Shown here: positions 27,831 through 36,497 of the stretch, one piece after another
How positions within the stretch are numbered: position 1 is the stretch's first letter
Layout: each line of letters starts with the position of its first letter
NCBI GenBank assembly: GCA_963824105.1
Contig: CAWGNN010000007.1
Coordinates: 124,001-188,000, forward strand
Direction of reading: 5' to 3'
Length of the DNA stretch: 64,000 bases
Origin: CAWDVB01 sp963824105
Lineage (GTDB): Bacteria > Actinomycetota > Actinomycetes > Propionibacteriales > Nocardioidaceae
Position numbers and translations under genes: made by a program
The notes under the pieces: generated by a model
What the model was told of the DNA's origin: nothing
Seen by the model: only the letters and a program-made list of their open reading frames with translations
Databases searched by the model: none

Positions 27831-29297
27831 TCACTCCCGGAAAAGCCTCAGTAGGCGCCTTCGACCGGCCAGAACCGCCCGGACCGTCTTGCCGAGGATG
27901 AGGAGGTCGGCGACCATCGACCAGTTGTCCACGTAGAAGATGTCCAGCCGGGCCGCTTCCTCCCAGGCCAGATCGGACCGCCCGGACACCTGCCAGAGGC
28001 CGGTCATCCCCGGTCGGACCGCGAGCCGCCGATGCATGTCCGAGTCGTAGGTGTCGACTTCCCACTGCTGCTGGGGGCGCGGGCCCGACCAGACTCATCG
28101 TCCCCGGCGATCACGTTGAGCAACTGGGGCAGCTCGTCGAAGGAGTAGCGGCGGATGAACCGGCCGATCGGGGTGACGCGGGGATCGTCCGCCATCTTCC
28201 AGAGGGCACCCTCATGCTCGTCGTGCTCGCGCAACGAGGCCTCTCGGGCGTCGGCGTCGACATACATGGACCGGAACTTCAGGATCCGGAACACCTCGCC
28301 GCCACGTCCGACGCGCTCCTGCCGGTAAGAGGACCGGACCCGCGGTCCTGGAACCAGATGATGATCGCCAGCGCCGCGATGCAGCGGAGAGACCAGCACC
28401 AGCCCCACTGACGAGGCGACCAGGTCGAAGAGCCGCTTCTGCCACCCGCCGGCCTGCCCGCGCCGTCGGCGGCTCGAGGTGCAGCAACGGGAGCCCCGCA
28501 ACCGGCCGCATCTGGAGGCGCTGACCGGCGACATCGGTCATCGACGGCACGATCACCACGTCGAGTCCGGAGTCCTCCAGCTCCCAGGTGACCCGGCGGA
28601 GCTCGGCGGAGGTTTCGAAGCCACCCCGCGCCACCAAGACAGTGTCCGCCTGTTGGTCCCGGGCGATGGCAAGCAGCTCGTCGACCGTCCCGAGCACCGG
28701 GACCGGCATCTCACCAGCAGGGGCGTCAGTGAGGCAGGCACCGACCACGTGCATCCCCACCTGCTTCTCCCGCTCAAGAACGGCGGCCACCTCCGCCACG
28801 CTCTGGGCCGCACCCACCGCGAGCACCCGATGAGTGAGCCTCCCGTTGCGCCGAGCGCGATGGAGGAGCCGTCGGCCGATCAGGCGTTCCAGGTGGAGGG
28901 CCGGTATGCCCAACAGGAAGACGGCCAGCATGTAGCCGCGGACCAGCGGATAGTGGGCGAGATAGAAGATCAGCGCCACCGCCCCCGCCGTGAGCAGCGA
29001 CGCCCGGGTGATCCGCCGCGGCTCCTCGGGGCCCTCACCGAGGACACGCAACGAGTAGGCCCCTTCGGCAACAAGCATGACCAGCCAGACGAGCAGGATC
29101 GGGGCACCGACGATCTGGAGCGGATAGATCCCGCTGCTCAGCTCATTGGGCCAGATGCCCAGGTGGAGTCGGAGTTGCCAGGCCCCCCAGATCGCCAGCG
29201 CCAGCACCACGATGTCGGCAATCGCGATCCTGAGGACGACGCGGCGGAGATCCCTCCGCAGTTGCTCCACCGGAGATGTCTCCTCGGTCCGACGCAC
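27831..29297 (-). pseudogene. Polyprenyl-phosphate sugar phosphotransferase (exopolysaccharide priming), multiply frameshifted
   Basis: Reading across frames reconstructs a ~486-aa initiating transferase from a GTG at 29297. The N-terminal half has about five membrane segments and a CoA-binding-like domain. The C-terminal catalytic domain has KRLFDLVASSVGLVLV, YRQERVGRGGEVFRILKFRS, FIRRYSFDELPQLLNVIAGD, VRPGMTGLWQVSGRSDL and DIFYVDNWSMVADL. It would attach the first sugar phosphate to undecaprenyl phosphate. Six single-base insertions break it, near 28080, 28099, 28327, 28340, 28381 and 28458 (plus strand); removing them restores one frame. Whether they are real or sequencing errors is open. 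Confidence 0.85.
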
Positions 29298-29395
29298 TGT
29301 TGCCCTCAGTATGACGACGCGGAGCGTCGGCTCCCGGCATCGGCGCGTCCGGGCGAAAGGGTTTCGGTCGGGTCACCTGTCATCACGGACCCATC

Positions 29396-29512
29396 CGAGT
29401 CCCGGCACGGGTCACCGTGCCGCTGCCGCGCGGCCGGTGCTCGAAGAACGGCCCCACCGGCTCCTTCATCCTGATCGACGAAGCCACCGTCGGCGCCGGC
29501 ATGATCAACGGC
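29396..29512 (+). pseudogene. Duplicated 3'-end fragment of cysN
   Basis: This 117-bp stretch encodes TGSFILIDEATVGAGMING, nearly the exact C-terminus of CysN at 44359-44484. By my alignment the last ~75 bases match at roughly nine in ten positions apart from one 9-bp in-frame deletion; the first ~54 match at about seven in ten. The reading frame runs open into the following aminotransferase gene but is not part of it. It lies between the divergent sugar transferase and aminotransferase genes. Confidence 0.8.
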
Positions 29513-29551
29513 TACCCGCTTTTCAGCGGCGGGGCCAGTACGGTTTATCCG

Positions 29552-30691
29552 ATGACCAGCCGCGAACCGAAGGCTTTTGACACCCCGCTGCACGTGGGAC
29601 GACCCAACGTCGGCGATGAGGAGCTATTCCTTAACCTCTTAAGCTCGGCGTTCGAGCGGCGCTGGTTCACCAACGACGGCCCGCTCGTCAGAGAACTCGA
29701 GCAACGAATCGCGGGTCTTCTCGGCGTCGAGCACGTGGTGACGACCGCCAACGCAACCCTTGGGTTGGAGATCGCTGCGCGGGCACTCGGCCTCTCCGGC
29801 CAAGTCATCCTGCCGGCCTTCACCTTTGTCGCAACCGCGCATGCCATGACCTGGATCGGGTTGGAACCCGTCTTCGCGGACATCGACCCAACGACGCACA
29901 ACATCGACCCATCCTCCGTCGAGGCTCTGATCACTCCCAAGACGTCGGCCATCCTGGGTGTTCATCTCTGGGGACGCCCCGCCGACGTCGATGCGCTGTC
30001 TGACGTGGCGCGCCGTCACGGCCTTCGCTTGCTCTTCGACGCAGCGCACGCCTTCGGCTCGGGCACAGACGCAGGGATGGTGGGGACGTTTGGGGACGCC
30101 GAGGTGTTCAGTTTCCACGCCACCAAGTACTTCAACACCTTCGAGGGCGGGGCGATCACAACCAACGACGGTTCGGTCGCTGAGAGGGCTCGACTTCTCC
30201 GCAACTTCGGGTTTGCCGGCGCGGACAAGGTCGTCTCGCTCGGCACAAACGCCAAGATGGCCGAGCCCAACGCGGCGATGGGGCTCGCCGGCCTGCCTGG
30301 GCTCGCCAGTGTTCAGGCAGCCAACCGGGCCCACTACGACCGCTACCTGGGGAGACTCAGTGCTCTCCCAGGTCTCGCCATCTCGAACTTCCTCGGTCAG
30401 GCAAAGCACAACTTTCAGTACGTCGTCGTGGAAGTTGGCCCCGAGTGCCGAACGACCAGGGATGAACTCCTGGACTATCTGCAGTCCCGCAACGTGCTGG
30501 CCCGCAGGTACTTTTGGCCCGGAGTCCACCGCATGGAGCCCTACGCCAGCGACGCGAGATACGCGCAGGTCACCCTGCCCGAAACAGAAGCCGTCGCATC
30601 GCGAGTCCTCGTGCTGCCGACAGGTCCAAGCCTGGACGCCAGCCAAGTCGACCGGATTTGCGACCTGATCACTTGGAGGTGCAGCCAGTGA
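29552..30691 (+). CDS. DegT/DnrJ/EryC1/StrS sugar aminotransferase
   Basis: A PLP-dependent sugar-nucleotide aminotransferase of 379 aa from the ATG at 29552; the longer frame starts inside the cysN remnant and is rejected. PLP-site features include TANATLGLEIAARAL, LFDAAHAFGSG and the Schiff-base Lys in FSFHATKYFNTFEGGA. It converts a keto-sugar nucleotide to an amino sugar. The next gene, overlapping by GTGA, encodes a PglD/NeuD-like acetyltransferase, so together they probably make an N-acetylated amino-deoxy sugar. The sugar position cannot be told. Confidence 0.9.
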   Translation: MTSREPKAFDTPLHVGRPNVGDEELFLNLLSSAFERRWFTNDGPLVRELEQRIAGLLGVEHVVTTANATLGLEIAARALGLSGQVILPAFTFVATAHAMTWIGLEPVFADIDPTTHNIDPSSVEALITPKTSAILGVHLWGRPADVDALSDVARRHGLRLLFDAAHAFGSGTDAGMVGTFGDAEVFSFHATKYFNTFEGGAITTNDGSVAERARLLRNFGFAGADKVVSLGTNAKMAEPNAAMGLAGLPGLASVQAANRAHYDRYLGRLSALPGLAISNFLGQAKHNFQYVVVEVGPECRTTRDELLDYLQSRNVLARRYFWPGVHRMEPYASDARYAQVTLPETEAVASRVLVLPTGPSLDASQVDRICDLITWRCSQ

Positions 30692-31335
30692 GCACTTCGC
30701 GGCCGGTACGGCTGTACATCTTCGGAGCAGGTGGACATGGCAGAGAAACCTCCTGGCTCGCACGCCAGGTGCTTGGCCCTGAGGCCGAGCTGACGTTCGT
30801 CGTTGATGACGAGAGGTACATCCCGAACTCAGCCACCGGGCTACCTGTAGTCCACGTGGACGAGGTCGAGCCAATCGGAGCCGAATACGTAGCAGCTGTG
30901 GGGGATCCGGCGCTCAGAAGGCGCGGGGCCGAACTACTAGAGGCCAGAGCGATCCCACCGAGAACTCTGGTTCATCCGACGGCGGTGATCGGCGATGGCG
31001 CGATCCTTGGAGCAGGTGCTGTGGTATTCGCACGGACCGTGATCTCAATCGACACCGTCATTGGGAACCATGTTCACATCAACTTCGGCTGCACAGTTTC
31101 ACACGATGTGGTGCTCGGCGACTACGTCACCCTCTCGCCCGGCGTGCATCTCGCAGGCCATGTGACGGTGGAGCCAGGAGTCTTCCTCGGCATTGGCGCC
31201 TCAGTCGTGAACGGGACCTCTGACCAACCGCTGCTGGTGGGTCGTGACGCCAAGATTGCTGCTAGCGCCTGCATCATTCGAGATGTCGAACCCGGCGCAT
31301 TCATGGCGGGGGTTCCTGCCGCGAGAAAGAACTAG
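30688..31335 (+). CDS. PglD/NeuD-like sugar acetyltransferase
   Basis: A 215-aa left-handed beta-helix acyltransferase starting at the GTG that overlaps the aminotransferase stop. The N-terminal ~85 residues form a Rossmann-like substrate domain (IFGAGGHGRETSWLA). The rest is hexapeptide repeats, with the likely catalytic His in GCTVSHDVVLGDYV. It ends FMAGVPAARKN, typical of the family. It would N-acetylate the amino sugar made by its neighbour using acetyl-CoA. Confidence 0.9.
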   Translation: MSTSRPVRLYIFGAGGHGRETSWLARQVLGPEAELTFVVDDERYIPNSATGLPVVHVDEVEPIGAEYVAAVGDPALRRRGAELLEARAIPPRTLVHPTAVIGDGAILGAGAVVFARTVISIDTVIGNHVHINFGCTVSHDVVLGDYVTLSPGVHLAGHVTVEPGVFLGIGASVVNGTSDQPLLVGRDAKIAASACIIRDVEPGAFMAGVPAARKN

Positions 31336-31398
31336 GCAGGCATGGCGAAATGTCTGGCCACTCAATATGCCCAGTGACCCACGAAGAGAGGAAGTCCG

Positions 31399-32055
31399 GT
31401 GCGAATCCTCGATCTGCCACCGACTGCCGTGCAGGGTCTAGGTCGGATCCGACGCGTCCTGTTGCAGGCACGACTCACGGCCCGTTCCCTAGCCAGCCGA
31501 CCTCGTTCGCGTCGCGAGCTGCGCTCAGCATCACGACTCCACCTGGGGTGCGGCGACAACATCATCCCCGGCTGGACCAACGTGGACCTGCTGGGGCTGC
31601 CTGGTGTGACAGCCTGGGACCTCCGCCGGGGATTGCCCACTTCGCTCCTCAACCTGGACTACGCCTACTCGGAGCACTTCATCGAGCACATCACCAAGAA
31701 GGACGCAGCGAGACTTCTCGCTGATGTTCATCGGGCCCTCCGTCCGGGGGGCGTGCTACGGCTCAGCACCCCGGATCTCGAGGAACTCGTCAACGTCTAC
31801 CTCAATGGTCCCCTCGACGAGTGGGAGGACGTCAGCTGGGTCTCCGCAAGCCGACGCGCCTTGCTCAACGAGGGGATGCGCAGTTGGGGCCACCTGTACC
31901 TGTACGACTTCGAGGAGCTGGCTTCCTTGCTCGCCGAGGTGGGATTCGACTCGATCGAGCGAGTGAATTGGAGAGAGTCCACGCACCAGGAGCTCACCGC
32001 CCTAGAGTGCCGTCCCTTCCACAACGAGGTCATCGTCGAGGCCTCTAAGCCCTGA
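31399..32055 (+). CDS. SAM-dependent methyltransferase
   Basis: A 218-aa class I methyltransferase from a GTG start. Motif I is RLHLGCGDNIIPGWTNVDL; later SEHFIEHITKKDAARLL and HRALRPGGVLRLSTPDLEE match the predicted SAM-dependent methyltransferase group common in polysaccharide loci. A basic N-terminal ~45 residues precedes the fold. It might O-methylate a sugar or a related substrate; the target is unknown. Confidence 0.82.
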   Translation: MRILDLPPTAVQGLGRIRRVLLQARLTARSLASRPRSRRELRSASRLHLGCGDNIIPGWTNVDLLGLPGVTAWDLRRGLPTSLLNLDYAYSEHFIEHITKKDAARLLADVHRALRPGGVLRLSTPDLEELVNVYLNGPLDEWEDVSWVSASRRALLNEGMRSWGHLYLYDFEELASLLAEVGFDSIERVNWRESTHQELTALECRPFHNEVIVEASKP

Positions 32056-32062
32056 CGCGGAC

Positions 32063-33529
32063 ATGGAGCACGCCACCTCTGAGAGCGAAGCGAAGCGAGC
32101 GACCTTCTGGAGCCTCGCGGACACTCTGCTGCGCCAAGGGGTTCAGTTCGCCGCGACAATCGTGCTCGCACGGCTGCTCACTCCCTCCGAGTTCGGCGTC
32201 ATCGCCATCGCCAGCTTCTTCACAGCGACCGCAAGAGTGCTCGCCGACGGCGGCTTCGCCGTCGCCCTGATCCAGCGGCCACGGTTGAGCCAGGTCGAGA
32301 AGTCGACCGCCTTCTGGATCAATCTCACGTCGTCGATTGGTCTCGCAGTAGTCGTTGTTCTTCTGGCGTCCGAGATCGCCCGCTTCTATGACGCATCCAC
32401 GTTGGCCCACATCATGCCCGCCGTGGCTTTGAGCATCCCCCTGACCGCACTGGGCTCTGTGCAGACCGCTCTGCTGAACCGCAGCCTCAATCTGAAACCG
32501 ATTGCACTCTCCGGCGGGATAGGTGCCATCGGATCGGGCGCGGTGGCGATCATCATGGCCTGGCTTGGCTTCGGCGTTTGGGCTCTGGCCGTCCAGATGA
32601 TCCTCGCGTCGGCGCTCTCGACGGCGGTTCTTTGGATCGCTTCTGAATGGGTGCCCTCGTTTGAGTTCAGCGCCCGAGCAGCCCGAAGTCTGTTCAGATT
32701 TGGTGGCTTCGTTTTCCTCGCACAGATCTCGGACACCATCTACACCCGCGCGTACGCGGTCGTCCTCGGGCGGGGCTACTCGGCCTTCGACGTCGGCCTC
32801 TACAACCGAGCGGATAGCGCCCAGCAGTTCTCGGTTGCGTTGTTGTCCTCCACAATCAACCGGATCACCCTTCCACTGTTCTCGCGAGTCGCCCATGACC
32901 TGGAGCGATTCAGCGCCACGGTCCGACGTGTGTCTCGGCTCTCGATGCTCGCCAATGTGCCGCTCATGCTGGGGCTAGCTGCCTGCGCACAACCGTTGGT
33001 GAGGCTGCTCTTCGGACCCCAGTGGGTCGATGCCGTGCCCGTATTTCAGATCCTTTCCTTGGCGGGACTTGTTTGGCCGCTCCACGTAATCAACCTGCAG
33101 ATCCTCCTGAGCCGGGGGAACTCAGGGAGATACTTCAGCGTCGAGGTAGCCAAGAAGCCCATCGGAATCGGCCTGCTGATCGGCGGTGCCTTCTTTGGGA
33201 TCCAGGGCGTCGCACTGGGCCAGCTCGTCTTCGCGGTCATTGCACTCGTGATCAACACCTGGATCGGAGGTAGGAGCATGGGCTACGGACTTCTTCGGCA
33301 ACTCGCCGACGTGCTCCCGATCACGCTCATTGCCGCGCCGCTGGCTCTCGCTGCCTACGCGCTATCGGGAATCCTTGCCGGGAGTCCCGCCCTTGCTGTG
33401 CTCTGTGGCGCGATCCTGATGGGACCGGTCTTCCTCGCCCTGGCATGGATCATGCGCTTGCAACCGGCGCAGGACGTGTACTCGATGCTCCGGTCCCGTC
33501 ACCGGCGTGGTGAGGAAGCTGGCGAATGA
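32063..33529 (+). CDS. Wzx-type polysaccharide flippase
   Basis: A 488-aa polytopic membrane protein of the MATE/MOP (Wzx-like) superfamily with about 12-14 hydrophobic segments. FWSLADTLLRQGVQFAATIV and LTPSEFGVIAIASFF are typical opening stretches. It would flip the lipid-linked repeat unit across the membrane. It is followed by a glycosyltransferase gene overlapping by four bases. A second flippase gene lies at 45.6-46.9 kb on the other strand. Confidence 0.9.
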   Translation: MEHATSESEAKRATFWSLADTLLRQGVQFAATIVLARLLTPSEFGVIAIASFFTATARVLADGGFAVALIQRPRLSQVEKSTAFWINLTSSIGLAVVVVLLASEIARFYDASTLAHIMPAVALSIPLTALGSVQTALLNRSLNLKPIALSGGIGAIGSGAVAIIMAWLGFGVWALAVQMILASALSTAVLWIASEWVPSFEFSARAARSLFRFGGFVFLAQISDTIYTRAYAVVLGRGYSAFDVGLYNRADSAQQFSVALLSSTINRITLPLFSRVAHDLERFSATVRRVSRLSMLANVPLMLGLAACAQPLVRLLFGPQWVDAVPVFQILSLAGLVWPLHVINLQILLSRGNSGRYFSVEVAKKPIGIGLLIGGAFFGIQGVALGQLVFAVIALVINTWIGGRSMGYGLLRQLADVLPITLIAAPLALAAYALSGILAGSPALAVLCGAILMGPVFLALAWIMRLQPAQDVYSMLRSRHRRGEEAGE

Positions 33530-34560
33530 CGTCCGCGCCCAAAGTGAGCGTGCTGATGCTCACCTACAACCACGGGCCGTACATCCGCGACGCCATCGAC
33601 GGCGTGCTGGGACAGGACTTTCCCTTTGAGGTCGAGATCCTCATCGGCGACGACGCATCCACCGATGACACCGGTCACATCGTCGACGACTACGCCGACA
33701 GATATCCGGACAGGATCCGAGTTCTCCGCCCATCGCGGAACCTCGGGATGCACGCCAATCACCGTTCACTGGTTCACTCCGCGCGCGGTGAGTACGTTGC
33801 CTACTGCGAGGGGGACGACTATTGGCACGACCCGCTGAAGTTGTTCACTCAGTCAGCTGTCCTGGACGGTTCGCCCGACGTAGGGCTAGTCCACACCGCC
33901 TTCGACCACATCATCCAGCGACGTGGTCGATGGCGAGCACGCCGCGACGTCTCGGTCCTGCCAGAGATACCCCAGGGCTCGGTGTTCGAGTCCCTCCTGC
34001 TTGGCAACTTCATCCAGACTTGCACGGTCATGGTTCGCAGGACCCTGCTCGACCAGGCCATGAATTCAACTCCGCGGATCGACGCATATCCCTACGCGGA
34101 CTGGCCCCTCTTCCTCCACGTGAGCAGAACCAGCAACCTCTCATTCGTCCCGGAAAGCACCTCCACCTACCGCCGCGTCGCCGGCTCCAGCGTCAATCGC
34201 GGGTGGGCGTCTCGTCTCTCAGCAGTGCAGGGTTGCGCTCGCATGATCGAGGACTTCTGCGATGCCGCCGATGAGTCGTCCGACACCCGAGCCGACGCGG
34301 TCGCCGCCGCGCAGCTCGAGGTCCTCAGAAGTGCGATCCTGGCCGGGGATCCCGGGATGGTGAGTGAATCGAGACGCAGCCTCGAGCGAAACCCGGGGTT
34401 GCGCCAGACGCCTGAGACAAGGTTCCTGCTTTGGGCCGCCGGGTCCCGCAGACGTGAGGCGGTGGTCAAGGGCTTGAGGGACATGCGATCCATGCAGCGA
34501 GAGTTGCGGCTCTATCGCCGTGAGCCGAGGGTCCCGGCTGGTCGCTCACTGAAGCCCTAG
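33526..34560 (+). CDS. Family 2 glycosyltransferase
   Basis: A 344-aa GT2 enzyme. The GT-A fold is clear: SVLMLTYNHGPYIRDAIDGV, ILIGDDASTDDT (first nucleotide-binding Asp region) and YCEGDDYWHDPLK (the DxD-like ED/DD region). The remaining ~130 residues are helical and without membrane segments. It would add one sugar to the repeat unit on the cytoplasmic face. It is translationally coupled to the upstream flippase. Confidence 0.9.
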   Translation: MTSAPKVSVLMLTYNHGPYIRDAIDGVLGQDFPFEVEILIGDDASTDDTGHIVDDYADRYPDRIRVLRPSRNLGMHANHRSLVHSARGEYVAYCEGDDYWHDPLKLFTQSAVLDGSPDVGLVHTAFDHIIQRRGRWRARRDVSVLPEIPQGSVFESLLLGNFIQTCTVMVRRTLLDQAMNSTPRIDAYPYADWPLFLHVSRTSNLSFVPESTSTYRRVAGSSVNRGWASRLSAVQGCARMIEDFCDAADESSDTRADAVAAAQLEVLRSAILAGDPGMVSESRRSLERNPGLRQTPETRFLLWAAGSRRREAVVKGLRDMRSMQRELRLYRREPRVPAGRSLKP

Positions 34561-34698
34561 TGTGCGAAGCATGGCCGAGGCAGCAATGAACGAAGGGCAT
34601 CGCCTTTCCGGTGCTCTGGCCCCGGGCGGCCCACCGTCCTTACGCGCCAACGACGGATCAAGCCCCGTGGCGATTGGCAGCAGCCCAGGATCGATGTC

Positions 34699-35670
34699 GT
34701 GATGCCCGTTCAAGGACAGGCGAGCCTTGGGGCAGTCGTCCTAGCGGTGTACCGCCCCGAGGCCGAACTGTTCCGACGCCAGGTCCAGTCCATTCGCGAC
34801 CAATCGCTAGCTGACTGGACCTGCGCGATCGGGCTGGACGGGCCCGACCCAGCAGCAAGGGAGCTCGCCACCTCTCTCACAGCTGGCGATCCGAGGTTCA
34901 CGGTCCGGGAGTTCCCCGAACGGGTCGGCGTCTACCGCCACTTCGAGAGACTGCTCGAGCTCGTGCCACCCGACGCGGAGTGGGTCGCCCTCGCCGATCA
35001 GGACGACTATTGGTACCCCGAGAAGCTTCAGGTCCTGGTCGACCGGCTGAGTGCAGACCCCGGGCTTTGCGCAGTGACCACGCAGGCACGGGTCGTCGGC
35101 GAAGATGGGCGCGTCTTTGGTGTGACTCGTCGCAACCCCGGCCGCTTGTCCGATCTTCTCCTCAACAACTCCATGTCCGGAGCGATGATGTTGTTTCGCC
35201 GAGAATCCCTGGACATGGCTCTTCCTTTCCCCGAGCCGACGAACGCGGCCTACCACGACCATTGGGTCGCGGCCTGCTGCGCGGCTCTCGGCACGCTCGA
35301 GGCGACGGCTGAACCTTTGCAGGACTACGTGCAGCACGGGGGAAACGTCGTCGGGGAGAAGTACGGCGAGACCATGACTCAGAAGTTCCAGCGTCTCGGG
35401 CGGGCGGCAGGTGAGGGTTCCCGCCTGCACTATCTGGCGTTCGATCGATGGGGGTGGAGAGTCACGATGGCGCAGAACCTGCTGATCAGGAGCGCGAATG
35501 CCGACGTCCCCGAGCGATCCGTGGTGTCGGCGATCGCGACGAGCCGCCCACTCCGGCGGCTTGCCGTGGCCGTCTTCTCTTGCATCGGGAGGCGTCGGAT
35601 AGGGGTAGCCGAGGGCCTCGGGCTCCTTGTGGGGGCCGTTTGGTGGCGATGGGGGAGTCGATCAGCGTGA
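34699..35670 (+). CDS. Family 2 glycosyltransferase (rhamnosyltransferase-like)
   Basis: A 323-aa GT2 enzyme from the GTG at 34699 or the ATG at 34702. AVVLAVYRPEAELFRRQVQS, IGLDGPDP and VALADQDDYWYPEKLQ are the GT-A motifs; the ADQDDYW pattern is frequent in rhamnosyltransferases. It could use the dTDP-rhamnose made by the neighbouring rfb genes. Its stop overlaps the next gene's likely GTG start (GTGA). Confidence 0.88.
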   Translation: MMPVQGQASLGAVVLAVYRPEAELFRRQVQSIRDQSLADWTCAIGLDGPDPAARELATSLTAGDPRFTVREFPERVGVYRHFERLLELVPPDAEWVALADQDDYWYPEKLQVLVDRLSADPGLCAVTTQARVVGEDGRVFGVTRRNPGRLSDLLLNNSMSGAMMLFRRESLDMALPFPEPTNAAYHDHWVAACCAALGTLEATAEPLQDYVQHGGNVVGEKYGETMTQKFQRLGRAAGEGSRLHYLAFDRWGWRVTMAQNLLIRSANADVPERSVVSAIATSRPLRRLAVAVFSCIGRRRIGVAEGLGLLVGAVWWRWGSRSA

Positions 35671-36497
35671 CGGAGAGCTCAGACCGCATGGACGCCTGGA
35701 CGGTCATCACGGTCAGCTACAACTCGGCCGACAAGCTGCGCGAGTGCTGGAGTGCCACGCCCGTCCCTTCCCACGCCCGATGGATCGTGGTGGACAACGC
35801 GTCCCAGGACGACTCGGTGGCGGTGGCGAGGGAGCTCGGAGCCGACGTGATCGAGCTCCCCAAGAACGTCGGGTTCGGCGCCGCCAACAACGCGGCGCTG
35901 GCCGAGACGTCGACGGAGTTCGTGCTGTTCGCAAACCCCGACGTCACGGTGAAGTGGGGTGATCTGCCCGCGCTCGGGACGCTCGCCACAGAGACCAACT
36001 GTCTGGTCGCGCCTCAGCTCGTGTTCCCCAACGGCGAGACCCAGCAGAACTCCCGAGGACTTCCGTATCTGACCGACAAGCTCGCCCACCGGAACGTCAA
36101 GCTCCCCGGAAGTCGCCTCGCCGACTACATGCGCCTTGACCTCACCGAGCCCACCTACGTTGCGTGGGTGATCGGGGCAGCGGTCGGCGGGCTCACCGAG
36201 CACTTCCGCCGTCTCGGCGGCTGGAATGACTCCTACTTCATCTACTACGAGGACCACGAGATCGGTCTGCGCGCCTGGGAACAGGGGCTGGGCGTCGTCG
36301 TGGACCCGAGCCACCGCTGGATGCACTCCTGGGCGCGGGCCACCACAGGAGCCAACTACACCGCGTGGCGCCACGAGTTCCGGTCAGCGTGGACGTTCTA
36401 CCGCCGCTACCCCTGGCTGCTCACGAGGCTGGCTTCCCCGCCCGATTCCGAGGGGATCACCCGTCTGAGGAGTTTGCTGTGGGAGCCGGTCGGCTAG
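35667..36497 (+). CDS. Family 2 glycosyltransferase (WbbL-like rhamnosyltransferase)
   Basis: About 276 aa from the GTG at 35667, which overlaps the upstream stop and has a GGGGGAG site; the ATG at 35649 is an alternative. TVITVSYNSADKLRECW, WIVVDNASQDDSV, KNVGFGAANNAALAE and LFANPDVTV are the hallmarks of the WbbL/rhamnosyltransferase subgroup. YFIYYEDHEIGLRA is the downstream catalytic-loop motif. It converges with the rfb genes, overlapping rfbCD by four bases. Confidence 0.9.
   Translation: MTESSDRMDAWTVITVSYNSADKLRECWSATPVPSHARWIVVDNASQDDSVAVARELGADVIELPKNVGFGAANNAALAETSTEFVLFANPDVTVKWGDLPALGTLATETNCLVAPQLVFPNGETQQNSRGLPYLTDKLAHRNVKLPGSRLADYMRLDLTEPTYVAWVIGAAVGGLTEHFRRLGGWNDSYFIYYEDHEIGLRAWEQGLGVVVDPSHRWMHSWARATTGANYTAWRHEFRSAWTFYRRYPWLLTRLASPPDSEGITRLRSLLWEPVG

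Noticed and set aside
29417..29551. N-terminal extension of the aminotransferase (MPLPRGRCSKN...)
   Set aside because: It is the cysN 3'-end remnant read in frame; the family N-terminus begins at the ATG at 29552.
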